A DNA stretch of 64,000 nucleotides from Acanthacorydalis orientalis (lineage: Eukaryota > Arthropoda > Insecta > Megaloptera > Corydalidae), in contig CM068315.1 of NCBI GenBank assembly GCA_034766995.1, positions 41,827,818 through 41,891,817 of the forward strand. Reading direction: 5' to 3'. The translations under genes and the position numbers were made by a program. Below the pieces are notes generated by a model, which was given only the letters and a program-made list of their open reading frames with translations, did not search any database and was not told where the DNA came from. Positions 11,713 through 24,358 of the stretch are shown here, piece by piece; positions within the stretch are counted from its first letter, which is position 1, and each line of letters opens with the position of its first letter.

Positions 11713-12278
11713 TTATGTAGGTAGGAAAATAATTGCGGTTTTTGATATCTGCATTCTAAACATAATTTTTTTCATGAGTGTCATATCGTTTTGATATTAA
11801 TTTCCTTTTAAAGGTCATTTTTGGTCTGCATTTTGGTAGCATCGATTTTGGTTTTATTATTAATTTTGCTTTAAATTGGAATATTGAATTAAAAATGGGA
11901 ACGAAGCAAATAAGAGCAATTTTTGTATGAATTCAAAACGAGTGGTAATGCAGCCGAAACTGCTTGTAAACTAAACGATGCTTTTGGTGTGGGTACTGTT
12001 AAGGAACGTGTGGTGCAATAGTGGTTCAAAAATTTCGTGCTGGGTATGAAATTCTTGAAGATGAAGAAGGTCTCTGGCATCCTTCTTTTATTCATAACGA
12101 CCAACTGAAGGCATTAGTTGAATCAGAACCACTCATAATAATTTGAGAGCTTGAACAAAAGTTAGAAGTCAGTCATCCAACAGTCCTGGACCACTTAAAG
12201 CAACTAAGAAAATAGAAAAAGAGAAAAATGTATATGAATTTGAAGGTCATGAAAGCAATTATTTTTCTACTAACATAA
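11713..12278 (+). mobile_element. Mariner deletion derivative with N-terminal coding remnant
   Basis: Ends are inverted (TTATGTAGGTAGGAAAATAA at left; the right end reverse-complements to TTATGTTAGTAGAAAAATAA) and flanked by TA (11711-11712, 12279-12280). The interior from 11895 codes, with stops and shifts, for a mariner N-terminus: MGTKQIRAIF, AAETACKLNDAFGVGTVKER, WFKNF, then LEQKLEVSHPTVLDHLKQL of the second helix-turn-helix. The sequence then jumps straight to the 3' terminus, so the whole catalytic domain is gone. Confidence 0.85.
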
Positions 12279-12291
12279 TAACATGACCAGT

Positions 12292-12412
12292 AAATAATTA
12301 TTGATTGTTTATGTGCATTTCGATGGCGATGCAATTATTCTTAGAGTCAAAGTACAGAAAAAAAACTGTGGTCTGTAAAGTGACTGAAAAGTTAATTTGT
12401 GAAAGTCTGTAT
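12292..12412. repeat. Foldback MITE, partial
   Basis: TGTGCATTTCGATGGCGATG with flanking family sequence, then AAACTGTGGTCTGTAAAGTG. The copy is shortened and follows the mariner derivative closely. Confidence 0.65.
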
Positions 12413-13554
12413 CACAGATATATTTTTTTTTACTTTTTCATTTAAGGAATATTTGTTTTAACTTATAAGAAAAGTACGAAAAAGTGGATTTTTAAATTAT
12501 TTAAAGTAAGATACAAACTCGAATCTTTAAAAATTAATTACAATAAACACAATAAAATAAATTATATTCATATAATTTTAATTTGTCCCTTTCTATACTA
12601 TTTTAGGGCTTGGGAAACTTAATAACCAGTTGTAAATATTTATACCTAGTTTAGCTATAAATATTATTTTATATAAATTATCTAATCAATAAATATAAAC
12701 AGCTGAAAATTATTCCAGCTACCAATAGCTTAAAATGTTTATTTTTTTCTACAAGTAATATGATTTGTATATTTATTAAGAAATAAAAACTCTATTTTAT
12801 TTTCTATTTTTTGATTATATCAATTCAAATTCTTGCTAATTTTCTTTTAGAGGTTCATTCGATATTTTACAAAATGAAAATCAATAATAACAAATTTAAA
12901 AAAGAATTGAGCTATAAAATGTCAAAAATTAACGAAGAAGAATTTAATAGAAATAAATGAATTTTATGAAGGATAAAATCGATAAACAGAAAATAACACT
13001 GTAAAGAGCTGGGAAAATATTCAAGTTTTTAAGACAGAATAATAAGAGTTATTTTATAGACAGATAAGAATGTATACAGTGAATTTCTCGATAAATTCGT
13101 TTCAAAGAGGATATCTACTTAAACACGTACAAAATTACCACTCAGCCGATTTATTTTTTCCAATCTCCTTAAACGTTCATCGTTAAATGATATACATACA
13201 AGAGAGCACAGAAGTAATTACACTGGGTTCCAGTTCGTTTCCCATCACTGACGATTTGTCACATAGTTGTGTGTCAGAGATTTTTGTCCATTTATGTCAT
13301 AATTTTACGCATGGTCGGACACTCAAATACAAGATTACAGTGTATTCTTCAGTCGATCGCGTTCATTACAAATATATAAATACATTTATTTATGTACAGT
13401 GTATACACTTTTTTTTGATTTCAGCATTTTTTAATTTTTTTATCCGTTCGTCCATCAATAAAGAGAGTTCAACATGTATAGCACTCGTTTATAATAATTA
13501 TGAGTTAAAAAGTATCAGAGTGTAACCGGTCAATTCCGTCTAAATCATAATTTT

Positions 13555-13557
<3 letters not shown>

Positions 13558-13614
<57 letters not shown>
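13558..13614. repeat. (TA)n microsatellite
   Basis: Uninterrupted TA array. Confidence 0.97.
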
Positions 13615-13615
<1 letters not shown>

Positions 13616-13726
13616 CTGTATATTTATGTGAAAGGTATAATAGAACGTATTATTGAGTATAATTATTGATATTTACAACTGACAGACGTGTATTGTATCA
13701 AAAAGTATTTTTATCCATTTTTGCAG

Positions 13727-13728
<2 letters not shown>

Positions 13729-13802
<74 letters not shown>
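13729..13802. repeat. (TA)n(TG)n compound microsatellite
   Basis: TA run passing directly into a TG run. Confidence 0.97.
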
Positions 13803-13959
13803 AAATACAGACACTTTTATTCTGTTATACATAATTATAAACAATAGAAAGTTTAATTTCAGTAATAATATTAAAATAAGTATACATGTTAAGGAAATAA
13901 TTTACAAGACTAAAAATTTCATTTTATTTGAAAAGTAAAATATAAAATTATCTTCCCAC

Positions 13960-14443
13960 ATATAAAAAATAATTCCATCGTAAAATTTCAATAAAACTAA
14001 TTTTTTTTCGTGAGACCACCTGCACGCTACACAGCTGCTCGCCCAGTTACACTCCACAAATAGTACGTTAACCATTCCCGATCATTTCCGATATTTCACG
14101 AATGTTCGTCGATTCCAATGAAACAGTATTCGGGCACGGCCAGTTGTATGTTGGTCTCTCCAGATCTACCTCTAAGCATTGTACCACGTTTCAGTATACA
14201 GAAGAACACAAATCAGTTACGAATATCGTGTACACAGAAGTTTTAGAATAAGTTTACAATAAGATTTCTTTTTAGTTTCACTATTTTTACGGTTTCATTT
14301 GTAATCAAAAAAATCAATTTCATTACACAAAATCTTTATTTCATTTAAAAATTGTTAACATTCAACGAGAGCGATCAAAGAAAGTGGGGGTGGAGTCTCC
14401 CAAGGGTCGCCGAGCGTAGCAAGTAGGAAGCGGAGGTCCCTGG
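13960..14443 (+). mobile_element. Helitron 3' fragment with end of helicase ORF
   Basis: From about 14095 it encodes FVDSNETVFGHGQLYVGLSR followed by STSKHCTTFQYTEEHKS and ends at TAA near 14250. The GQLYVxLSR block is the last conserved motif of the Pif1-like helicase in Helitron RepHel proteins. The tail holds a GGAG/CTCC hairpin region and ends CCCTGG (14438-14443) followed by T, matching the Helitron CTRR-T rule. A second copy sharing the same span lies inverted at 61890-62402. Confidence 0.8.
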
Positions 14444-15664
14444 TATTTCTATAAAAATAAATATATTTTATTTAGATACCCAGGACCACACATGACAGAA
14501 GACAAGGTACTATATAATAACGTGACACTGGTAGGTTTCGGGGTGACTCATCCCGAGGTACAACCACACATATAACACGACAGTACACGATAACAAGACA
14601 CACATTCCAAAAATTGACTTCGTGAAAAAAAACTTAGATATAGGAGTATTAAATTCCACAGTGAGCATTTAGTCTGTTGCTTTAAGTACATTCTTTTTGT
14701 GATTTTACTATAGAAAAATATTTATCTGATATCTAGTTATATTCTCTTATAAGTATTTGTTATAAAGTTCGATTGGTTTGAAGGCTTATTAAAAATAGGA
14801 TGTAACAATTTTCATTCACAAATTACATATGACGATATATTAATTATGTTTAATAATATTCTACAAAAATATAAATATGTAAATTTTGTCTATACTATTT
14901 TTTTTAATTAAATGAACCTTGGTCCTACTGCAACACGAATACCAAGCACAGGACGTCACAATTCGTATTTCAGTAATATTCATATGATCTCATGGATCTA
15001 AGAGTTTCACTAAGATATGAATCATTTTCTGTGATCTTCTGATGGGACCACTTTTTACAGTTGAGCCAATGGAGCTTCATAACGCCAACTAATGTACCCT
15101 TTTACTGACCTGGCTGATTCGACTTTCCTGGATTATGGCTTATATGCTAGAAGTAGTTTCATTTCAGATCCTCCACTTCTTAAATTAACCTAGCATAAGA
15201 GTATGGAATTTCTAAAAACTTAACAAGCTGTTTAAAAATTTGCAAGATTTCTTCAATCTCATTTTTTAGAAGATTCGAAATTATTATATTTTTCTATTCC
15301 TATTTTACAGCCAGTTTCCTTAACACAATATATTAAATACACAAATTAATTCTGTGCTTTTTTTTTAAGAGAAAATGAACGTTTACGGAAAAACGGAATA
15401 CATTTCAATCCTAAAATACCTCCCATTATTTTATATAACTTTGTTCCATCTGTCAAGTACCTTACAAATCCTTTATCGAAAAAACAATGTCGGCTTTGAG
15501 TCGACTAAGTCCTAATGTATTTTCAGACCTCTTCCTGTGTTTTAGCTTCTTTGGCATGTTTCATGCATCAAAACACCTTTCACCAATCCTGAACAAATCA
15601 CTAACTACTTAAGGATGTTTCAAGAGCTGAAACTGGTTATTATTAGTAAATAAGTCATTATATA
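14444..15664. other. Unresolved stretch
   Basis: No gene or element is supported. 14480-14640 is moderately GC-richer and contains CGGGGTGACTCATCCCG, an imperfect hairpin. 15360-15630 reads like old transposon sequence, but I could not name the family. Confidence 0.3.
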
Positions 15665-16474
15665 CATGGGTCATTTGATAAGTTTGGTAAATTTATATGA
15701 TATGGCATCACCATTTAATTGGTAACGTTACGGCTGTCAAGTGTTACTTTTCAAACTAGCATAGGATAAATTTCATCCAGATGCGACGCGTTGTTCACTA
15801 TAAATGATTGAAGCAATTGCCGCAAAAATGAAAAAAAGAGCAGATCTTTTTGGGTTGATTCGTCACCGCGGAAGAAACATGGATCCATCACTACGCACCT
15901 GACTCGAAGCAGCAATCCAAGCAATGGACAACGACTGGAGAAAGTGCGCCGAAGAAGGCGAAGACCGTTTCGTTGGCTGGGAAGGTGATGACCACTGTTT
16001 TTTGAGATTCCTAGGGAATCATCCCAATCGACTAGAAAGACGAAGGGAAAAACGATAACAGAAGCCTATTATGCAACATTATTGGACCGTTTGAAAGAAA
16101 AACTGAAACAAAAACGGCCGAAATCGGCGCACAAAAAAGTTCTCTTTCACCAGAACAACGCGCCATTCCACAAATCAACCTTCGCAATAGCCAAATTACA
16201 CGAATTACGCTTCGAATTGATTCCTCATCAACCCTATTCTCCGGGCTAGGCCCCGTGAGACTTCTTCTTCTTCTCCCCAAACTTGAAAATTTGACTCGCT
16301 GTAAAGAAATTCTCATCCAATGAGGATGTCATCGTCGCCATCAATGCGCATTCTGCTGATTCACTGAACCGAGTGTGTAGCCCTCAATGGAGATTATGCT
16401 GAGACATAAAATCGATTTTTAAAAAAAAACGGTATTGAACTTGTTTTGATACCATACATATCAAACGACCCACT
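15665..16474 (+). mobile_element. Mariner, ~0.8 kb N-terminally deleted subfamily, copy 1
   Basis: The left end CATGGGTCATTTGATAAGTT and right end (reverse complement AGTGGGTCGTTTGATATGTA) form inverted repeats, flanked by TA (15663-15664, 16475-16476). The interior retains the catalytic region only: VTAEETWIHH, FHQNNAP and YSPG-stop-AP. The first two catalytic aspartates are changed (E and N) and the third segment is broken by stops. The right flank runs directly into a TA array. Confidence 0.92.

Positions 16475-16478
<4 letters not shown>

Positions 16479-16531
<53 letters not shown>
16479..16531. repeat. (TA)n microsatellite
   Basis: TA array abutting the right end of the mariner copy. 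Confidence 0.97.
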
Positions 16532-16533
<2 letters not shown>

Positions 16534-16764
16534 CATTAAGAGTATAAACTTTTACATCGTTTAAGATGAATATGAAACAATTCTCTTAAAAAGATATTAA
16601 TCGCATTATCAAGCCTCAAAACACAATATATTAATTTGAATTCGATTGTCAATGGATACGTGTTGAACATTCACTTTAATTGGTTTCTGCAAATACTGAA
16701 AACACGCACGATATATTTTAAAAATAAACAAAGGAATGTATTCCGTTTTATGTGTCACCCTATT

Positions 16765-16799
<35 letters not shown>

Positions 16800-17644
16800 G
16801 TATATATACCTATTTATTTATTTATATCCGCGAAAGTACCAATATGTAAATAATAAATTAATATTTCTAGTAACAATTTAATTGTTGGTGGAAATTGATT
16901 ATTAATACACACATATAAAAAAGTGTCTTCGTCGATTGATTATATCTCGGTCACCGATTCCTGCTGTTTCATATGACAAGCGAAACTTGCAAGATCTGAA
17001 TTATGTGCATGGTGTTTCCGTCTTCGTAAATGTAATTAAAAATGTATGTGTCAATGTCGATAGACACGCGTCTTCCACACAGATGATAAGCAACATTATT
17101 CATTTCCTGTTTTAATTAATCTCATTTCGTTAATTATCTTCGCACTATAACAATAAATCAGTAAAAGGAAGACGACGTAGTAATTAAACGAAATTAAAGA
17201 ATTTTACACATTCCTCTTAGTGAAATCGCATGAAGATCGAAACCAAATCGATTTATAAATAACTTTTCAATGTTTACTTATATGTATTTTTCTAGTATAC
17301 TTGTATTCTTTATTTTGTTTTGTAACGATCAGAATTAAAAAGAATAACTGTTATAATGTGTAAAAGCTAGTTAATTGGTTATTATTTCTTTGTTACTCTC
17401 ATAAAATAAAATTTGTATTGAAATCTTAACACTAATGCGAATAATTAGAAATTCAGAGCCTGACAGTGATCCACACCTCCCGAAAACGTAAATTCTAGTT
17501 CACCTGTGAGCATTGCTTCCGAACATTATACCTAGATATTGTAAACATACAGTTCGATATAGCGTTGATAGTGTTCCGAAACAATTTCTATACTGTATAA
17601 TATAATTTTTAGAGTGAGGATAAACTGACATTAAGTACAAAAAA
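16532..17644. other. Gene-free stretch
   Basis: One TA array (16767-16808). The remainder, including the somewhat GC-richer 16930-17240, shows no exon or element I can support. Confidence 0.4.
16767..16808. repeat. (TA)n microsatellite
   Basis: TA array with one CG interruption. Confidence 0.95.
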
Positions 17645-17800
17645 TCATACTTTTTTCTGTACCTTATTGATGTGAGAACGATGAAATCGCATTCGAAATG
17701 CACAAAGAAACAATCATATATGAACAACAATTAATTATTGAATGTTTTTGTACTTTATGGAAAAAATAAAAAAATCACTCGTGAAACTGCACATCCATTT
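17645..17800. repeat. Foldback MITE, right arm
   Basis: TTCTGTACCTTATTGATGTG, then GCATTCGAAATGCACAAAGA and a degraded ATTAATTATTGAATGTTTTT, in the same order as other right arms. Confidence 0.7.
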
Positions 17801-18296
17801 GAAAAATTTCAAAACAGTATCGAAACTTATTGAATCTGTATATGTATATACAGTTATTAAATAAAATATTCAAAAATAATATTCATACAGTAGAATAGGG
17901 TTAAAAGTCTGAATAATGGCTGAAAAAATTTTTAAATCATTACTAAGAAACTTCTCTAATCTATAGTTTCGACTCATTATTACGTTTATTAGAAATGTTC
18001 ATAAAAATGATCGAAATTTTAAATTTCTATTTAATTTTATAAATAAATTCAAACTTATTGTTCGTTTCTTCTCTAAAATAAGTGTTTATTAATCAAAAAT
18101 GACATTCAATACAATCAAAACTAAACTTATATTAATCAACTGTCAAGATATTTTGTTATAACTAATTTATATTCAAAATTAAATACAAGTCAAACGTGAA
18201 TAACTGTTATTACTTGTATTATTTTCTATATAATAATTTAAATTTTAAACTTGTTATATAGTAAACAAATTCGAGAGTTAACTGTTATCACTATCA

Positions 18297-18372
<76 letters not shown>

Positions 18373-19069
18373 TATAAATAATTAGTAAAATTTTAATAAT
18401 GAAAACTATTAAATTATTTTTTTTAACTTATCTATGTAATAATCAAAAACTTCTTCAAACATCTGAGGAAGTAATTTAAATAAATAAACGAATAGAGAAA
18501 ATATTTCTGTTGAGAAAAGTAATGTCGCATAAATAAGTTTTGATTTTTTTAATTAAATAACGTAAAATTAGAGAAAGTAATTTCTGAAATAAATGTAAAT
18601 AAAAATAATATAATTTAAGACACAATTAATAGTTTAAATACAATGAGTGTTTCGAAATTCAATACCTTATTCAATATTACACAATTATAATTATTTAACT
18701 CTTATTAAAACATATTTCGCTGATTTTATAAACTGTAAATTTCTCCAAGGTGTTTTCTAAAAATATTTGTTTGATTATACATTTTTAGATAGACACAATG
18801 TTTTTAGTTTAAAACTCGTCCGTTTTGTATATTTGAGACAATTTAAAATTAATTATTTTGCACGGAAATTCGTTAAAAATAAAATAGTTAAATTTGATAT
18901 AGTAAACTAAAAATAGTACAGTTGTGTACCAGACAAATAAATGAAAATACTGTTATTTGGATTTCAAATGAAAAAAAAATGTCATACTAATGTGCAGAAA
19001 TTAAAATACCGAATTTCAATAAATACTGAAAGTCTATCCTAGCAAAACAACAAAAAGGATTTTTGTTTT
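17801..19069. other. Gene-free AT-rich stretch
   Basis: Only a TA array (18303-18375) stands out. Confidence 0.4.
18303..18375. repeat. (TA)n microsatellite
   Basis: TA array with single G interruptions. Confidence 0.97.
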
Positions 19070-19180
19070 TAGCACTGCAAGGACGACAACATCGTCATGG
19101 AAGTACATATAAGTAACAATTAAAAATGATCAATAATCTATTATTAAACATTTTTGATGAAAAAAAATTTTTTTGAGATT
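19070..19180. repeat. Foldback MITE, right arm
   Basis: Contains AAGTAACAATTAAAAATGAT, CAATAATCTATTATTAAACA and TTTTTGATG in the standard order. Confidence 0.7.
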
Positions 19181-19244
19181 AATAAGACAGTCTTAGAAAT
19201 TTATTACAGTTGAATTTTGCAAATACATCTCTGCCTTTATGTAA

Positions 19245-19289
19245 CACACACACACATACACACACACATATATATATACATATATATAT

Positions 19290-19339
<50 letters not shown>
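19245..19339. repeat. (CA)n(TA)n compound microsatellite
   Basis: A CA run followed by a long TA array. Overlapping YIYIYI frames on both strands here are artefacts. Confidence 0.97.
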
Positions 19340-19343
<4 letters not shown>

Positions 19344-19479
19344 AGAGAAAGAAAAGTGCTTACACATATGTTTTTTGCGACAAAAAAATATTCAAATCGC
19401 AAGAAAAATAAATTGTCTCATCATAATTCTCGGAGAGAAAACATGTGTAACAATCTCCATTACTTGTTATACTGGAATA

Positions 19480-19650
19480 CTTATAACATCTTTTTCTGTA
19501 CATTATTGCTTTGAAAATAAAATGGTATAGCTATAGAAATTTGCATAAGACATTATCAAAATAATCAATAATCAATTATGGTACATTTTCATAAGATTTT
19601 TTATGGTATGTAAATTGAGAAATTTATCTATGAAACACTATTCCGTTTCT
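19480..19650. repeat. Foldback MITE, right arm
   Basis: TTTTCTGTACATTATTGCTT, ATAGCTATAGAAATTTGCAT and AATCAATAATCAATTATGGT follow the family order, with more divergence. Confidence 0.6.
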
Positions 19651-20224
19651 TAGAGTATAAAAATCATATATTCACTTTTTTATAGTATACGAATGGATTT
19701 ATGAATTGTTCTTTTAGAACGAGGTGTATAATGGTAGTTAAAGTATAACTAAACATGTGATTAAATAAAGAATATATTATGTACGACTGAAATCGAAAAA
19801 AAATATTATAAAAACATTTAAGTAATTCTTCCGTTGCTGCTGAATACTAATAAAGATGACATGCTAACAGGGACATAATTGTTATATTTTGACAGCTCAG
19901 TAATATAAATTCTTATATTTTAATATCCTTTTTTTAAAAAAAATGTATAAATAGTATTTGTCGAGAAATAATTCATTGAAAAAAGCCTAGTCTATTTCAT
20001 TGTATCTATAACTTTTTCAATTATGTACGACAACCTAAAATTGATTAATGATCATGAAATGATCGTTCAGTTTAGTTTCAATACATTAAGACATTTCGTC
20101 TGACATCAATATGAGGTTTTTTCCACCGTCGACGTTCAATTTGTCAACTGACAAGTGAAAAGCACATCTACACACAATTTATATATCTTATCTGCTAGTG
20201 CAATCTCTGTTCTATAATATTTTC

Positions 20225-20470
20225 GGGTCGTTAAATACTAACAGTTAATATTAAAACCGCGTAGTAATTAAAGTACACAATAGATGCAAATCTATAGCGG
20301 TTTAAGTAAAACTCGTGCGAGTTCATAAACGTAACATTCAGCTGTTGTGAAGTGTGCAACAGTTGTCGCGGACCGGTGCTTCGTGTCCCGAACCAGTAAT
20401 TTATCAGGGCTTGAAGTCTAGTAGCACAGACTGACATATTAGTTATGATTTATTCCTGCTCTCGGCATTT
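20225..20470. other. Non-repetitive GC-richer island
   Basis: Stands out from its AT-rich surroundings (for example GTCGCGGACCGGTGCTTCGT near 20363). It is not seen elsewhere in the window. It could be a conserved regulatory element or a non-coding exon. Nothing in it supports a protein. Confidence 0.3.
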
Positions 20471-20556
20471 TTTCTGCTTATTCGTATCAATTAAAGAAGT
20501 TATTCGTGTACTGATGCATTTGAATGAACTTAAACGCACTAATACTCGATGCAGAA

Positions 20557-20562
<6 letters not shown>

Positions 20563-20618
<56 letters not shown>
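20563..20618. repeat. (TA)n microsatellite
   Basis: TA array next to the 3' end of the mariner relic. Confidence 0.97.
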
Positions 20619-20621
<3 letters not shown>

Positions 20622-20639
20622 GTATTAGAAAATTAAAAA

Positions 20640-21416
20640 GGAAAGACATTTAAGAAGTAAAACAATCCTTCTCTCCGTACAATATTTTTATTAAAATCAT
20701 TTTTACATGATCCATTCTAAATTCTATGCCTTTAGTCCAATAGTTAATAAGCTTTTAGATTCCGTCTTGGAAGAAACTCTTTTGTCGGCTGAGAAACCAT
20801 TTTTATACCGTATTAGTAATTTCATCATCAGAAAGAAACTCTTGTCCTTCCAACTACTTTTATGATTCAAAAAGGTGGAAATCACTTGATGCTAGATCGG
20901 ATTTGTGAGCACTGTTTTGTTTTATTAGCCGTATAAGATCGAGAATCGTCTTGGAACTGAATCACACCCTTCAAATTTTCCTACGCCTCTGTACTTAACT
21001 TTTGCTTCAGTTCATGAAAAAGTTTACAGTAGTTGTCTCTATTTACTGTTTCGGTTTTTGACGTAAAATGTACCAAAGTTGTACCTTTCATATCGCAAGC
21101 AATGTTTATCATCCACACAACACAATACAATTTTTCTGCAGTTGGCTTAAACTTTTTTGGTATTAGCGATGAATTATGTTTCCACACTATACTTTCCCGC
21201 TTACTTTGATTCTTAATAATTGGCTCATGTCTCATCAACAGGTAACTAAATGAATCAAAAAAGAATTCTCAGTAGTTTCTTAATGTTTCAAACGCTTCTA
21301 AGAAAATTCCAAGCGATTGTTTTTGTCCACTTCTGAACATTTGTTTTTGTTCTGTCAATTGTCTTGGTATCCAACGAGCACAGATGTTTCAAACATTTAA
21401 AAAAAAACATTATATA
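20640..21416 (-). pseudogene. Mariner-type transposase relic, interrupted by a hAT MITE
   Basis: Minus-strand frames, with shifts, read CARWIPRQLTEQKQ (linker region), HEPIIKNQSKRESIVWKHNS, SLIPKKFKPTAEKL, CDMKGTTLVHFTSKTETVN and RDNYCKLFHELKQKL, then DDSRSYTANKTKQC corresponding to the second catalytic block. The order matches the mariner/IS630 catalytic core. The N-terminal part is lacking. The relic stops where the hAT miniature element begins (21417), and I see no continuation beyond it. Confidence 0.8.
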
Positions 21417-21859
21417 CAGGGCCGGATTTATACTAAGTGCTGCCCTTGGGTCACCAATCAAATGCCGCCCATTTCCTCCCCAAATGAATTAAGAGAAATC
21501 CGTGACTGTTGGCAGTTTTGAGAACATTTCAACAGAAAAAAATTAATTATCACTAAAAAATATGTAAATTTTTCTACCGTTGATACATAAATGGCAGGAC
21601 CATTTTACCGAAACAGCTATGATCAGTATTCTTAATTCAAAATTATGAAGTTCTGTTAAATAAATTTCAAAAACAAAATTTAAACTACAACAATTTTTTG
21701 ATTTAATTTTTCATTTCTTATTTGAGTTACCTGTAAATCTAAATTATGATTGAAAATAAAATTTCCAGGTTTTAAAAATTTGTCACCCATCAAAATTTGC
21801 CCCTTCTCGAAATTTCCGCCCTGCGCAGTGGCCCATGCCACTGTCTAAATTCTACGCTG
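21417..21859. mobile_element. hAT-type miniature element, copy 1
   Basis: Begins CAGGGCCGGATTTATACTAA and ends with the inverse (reverse complement CAGCGTAGAATTTAGACAGT). The flanks ATTATATA and GTTATATA match at 7 of 8 bases, a hAT-type target duplication. It has no coding capacity. A related copy lies at 39401-39814. Confidence 0.85.
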
Positions 21860-21933
21860 GTTATATACTATAAAAAGTCAAGTATCTAAAAATATATGAA
21901 TTCAAAAGAATTAAAGTGTACAATAATATATAC

Positions 21934-21939
<6 letters not shown>

Positions 21940-21988
<49 letters not shown>
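21940..21988. repeat. (AT)n microsatellite
   Basis: TA array bounded by TTGAAT and ATTCAA. Confidence 0.97.
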
Positions 21989-21993
<5 letters not shown>

Positions 21994-22444
21994 CTCTAAA
22001 GTATCTTTTCATATACTTAATTGAATTAGTTGATTTTAATCTCTCCATTATTTAAAATTTAGAATAAAACGAACAGTTAGTTTCACAGAACATTAATTTT
22101 CAAAATAACGCGAATAAAATAAAAACTATTTCAGTTACTTTCTTTAAAAAAAATATAACTTATTATTATGAATATAAACTCGTGACCTATTGATTACGAG
22201 TTTGTCGTGTGAACTGCTTATCTGCATTAAAGATGAAAAAAAAGTGCAACGTTTGTTTCGGATGCGACACTTGACCTCATTGTAGAGTAATGTCCATATT
22301 GCAAGCACATAAAAATTATATGCCAAATGTTACGTACTGAATACGTCACGAAAATGTAATTACTTGAACGTTTTTTCTAAAAAAATGTAATGTAAACATG
22401 AAAGAAAATCATTTGTTGGACCGTTAGATGAAATGCTAATGTAC
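21989..22444. other. Gene-free stretch
   Basis: AT-rich with no supported feature. A 60-codon minus-strand frame at 22144-22326 is unlike any family I know. Confidence 0.4.
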
Positions 22445-22620
22445 GTCAAAAATCGTACCTCGGCGTTTTGATAATGCTGACATCGCCATCAAAATGCATA
22501 TAAGCTACCATAAAAAATTATTAATATTCATTTATTGGGTATTTCTGATCAGAACACAGGTATAGTTTGTGAATGAGTGAAAAATTCATTGTGAAAATGA
22601 ATTTTCACTTATAGTTAAGC
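22445..22620. repeat. Foldback MITE, right arm
   Basis: GTACCTCGGCGTTTTGATAA, CATCGCCATCAAAATGCATA, then TATTTCTGATCAGAACAC and the AT-rich right terminus. Confidence 0.75.
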
Positions 22621-22764
22621 TACATGAAATGAAATATAATTATTATGCCATTCATTTTATTTTCTGAAATAAACACAGTTTTAGTAAGATGGCTTTGGAA
22701 ACAAAATGTTATAATCTGTCAAAGTATATTCATGTGAGTGTGTAATTAGTTATTTTTTATGTAG

Positions 22765-22766
<2 letters not shown>

Positions 22767-22809
<43 letters not shown>

Positions 22810-22817
22810 CGTGTGCG
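22767..22817. repeat. (TA)n(TG)n compound microsatellite
   Basis: TA array passing into TG. Confidence 0.97.
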
Positions 22818-23755
22818 TACAGAAAGAAAAAATTGTTGATATTCAAGTCGTATGTAAATGAAGGTATGTAATCTAAAAAATATACAGATTCGAGTTTATA
22901 TGCTATTGTCATTCTTTTTTTAAATAAAAAGCGCTCGAGTCACAATAAAAATGTATATATAATTGACAAGTCGGCCGTAATGACGTTTTCGTCCGTGTTT
23001 AATTACAAACGTCATTTTGATGGTTAACTGTACCGCATTTAGAAATTTTACGACTTGCTTTCTAAACATAATATACAAAAATGTTATTCCATTTAACAAT
23101 TGTAAACGTTCGAACGAAATGTGTAAGAAACGTACACGTTTCGGCAGAAAAATTGCTCCATATGTTTATATTTTTTTACTGTTACCTTTATGACGACCAT
23201 AAAAATCATTATTATAAACTTTACACATAATTACGTACACGATTTTATTACATGTACGTCGATGCATCGGTTTGTTTATTTTTTCCCTTGTTCTATGCAA
23301 TTACGGATTTATATGTTTGAGGTTTTAGTACGGATTTTTTTAAAAAATTATAAGACTTATTTGTTTATTTTGCTTTAGGGTATAATAGATTTTGTTTGAT
23401 TATATTAATTTACAGTTAGATACTTGTAATTTAGAACAAGGTGTAAGAAATTGTATGAAACGTGCTTCGTTCCAATAATAAAAACAATTTTTACATATAA
23501 TATTATCATCTAAAAATGAATATATAAAGAAAACATCAAATTTATAATTGCATATATTTATTATCTATCATCTATCTACCTATATATATATATATATAAA
23601 TGTTCCGTAAAATTTCAGAAAATATACAAAATATTGTACAAACAAAATTTAACAAAACATAAACATAACAAAATTTTTGTATTAAACTATTATTAACGAT
23701 GACACCCGAAGTTACACGAAAAATTATGATATTGATATCCTAACAACTGATATAG
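22818..23755. other. Gene-free stretch
   Basis: A slightly GC-richer patch at 22930-23150 has no exon signals. A short TA array lies at 23580-23598. Confidence 0.4.
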
Positions 23756-23759
23756 TTGG

Positions 23760-24358
23760 TTTGTGCTAATTCGTTGAGACGCGTGATAGTGATTCAAGTG
23801 TGAGGTATGAAGCCATTTTACTCGGGTTGGATGTCGGGTGCACGCCCTACGTGGGAGATCGGAAGCACTGTTTGAGCTTGGTTTGACAGAGTAAAAACTT
23901 GATCGGCGTATTGAGGGAGAATCGGCTCTGGGCGCGGGTGAAGCCCACCTCTCACGACACTGCCGTTTGCCGTTGGCCAGGACTCTCAGACTGGAATGAT
24001 TCCTACCGCCAGTAGTTTAGGCCATTTGTAGCGGCACCACGGATTATGCAGGTCGCAATTGCTGAGAATGTTAATCAGGGCGTTTTAGCTTTCCTCGGCT
24101 CTACCGTACAAAGCAAGAGCGTGGCTACATACATACACGTGGACTGTAGGAATCCGGAGATCATTATGCAGTGTCGTTCTTGATAAAGTAGGACGCATCG
24201 ACGATGATTCGCAGTATCTTGTTTTCGAGGATCTGTAATATCTTGAGGGGATAGTGGGTGAATGTCCAGGCTGGGACCACGTACGTCGGGGATCTGTAAT
24301 ATTTTGAGGAGGTAGTGGGTGAATGTCCAGACTGGGGCCACGTACATGGGTATCATCG
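23760..24358 (-). mobile_element. Jockey-clade LINE 3' fragment
   Basis: GC-rich against the background. On the minus strand and across frameshifts it reads LQILENKILRIIVDASYFIK, then NDT and HNDLRIPTVHVYV, the C-terminal signature of Jockey-type ORF2 reverse transcriptases (QNKxLRxI...Y.RN.TLH.DL.IPTV). Stops and shifts show it is dead. It also contains a 61-base tandem duplication (24229-24289 and 24290-24350). Confidence 0.75.
24229..24350. repeat. 61-bp tandem duplication
   Basis: Two adjacent units both begin GGATCTGTAATAT and share GTGGGTGAATGTCCAG. They differ at a handful of positions. Confidence 0.9.

Larger units (their letters stand above)
12413..13957. other. Gene-free stretch with two TA arrays
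   Basis: AT-rich. The longest frame (13187-13525, 112 codons) lacks domains and codon structure and is probably chance. No other element was recognised outside the TA arrays. Confidence 0.4.

Noticed and set aside
13187..13525. 112-codon plus-strand frame
   Set aside because: No recognisable domain, composition like the AT-rich background, and no splice or poly(A) context.
21930..21996. TTGAAT and ATTCAA bounding the TA array as a transposon inverted repeat
   Set aside because: Six bases of symmetry around an already palindromic TA array is not enough evidence for an element.
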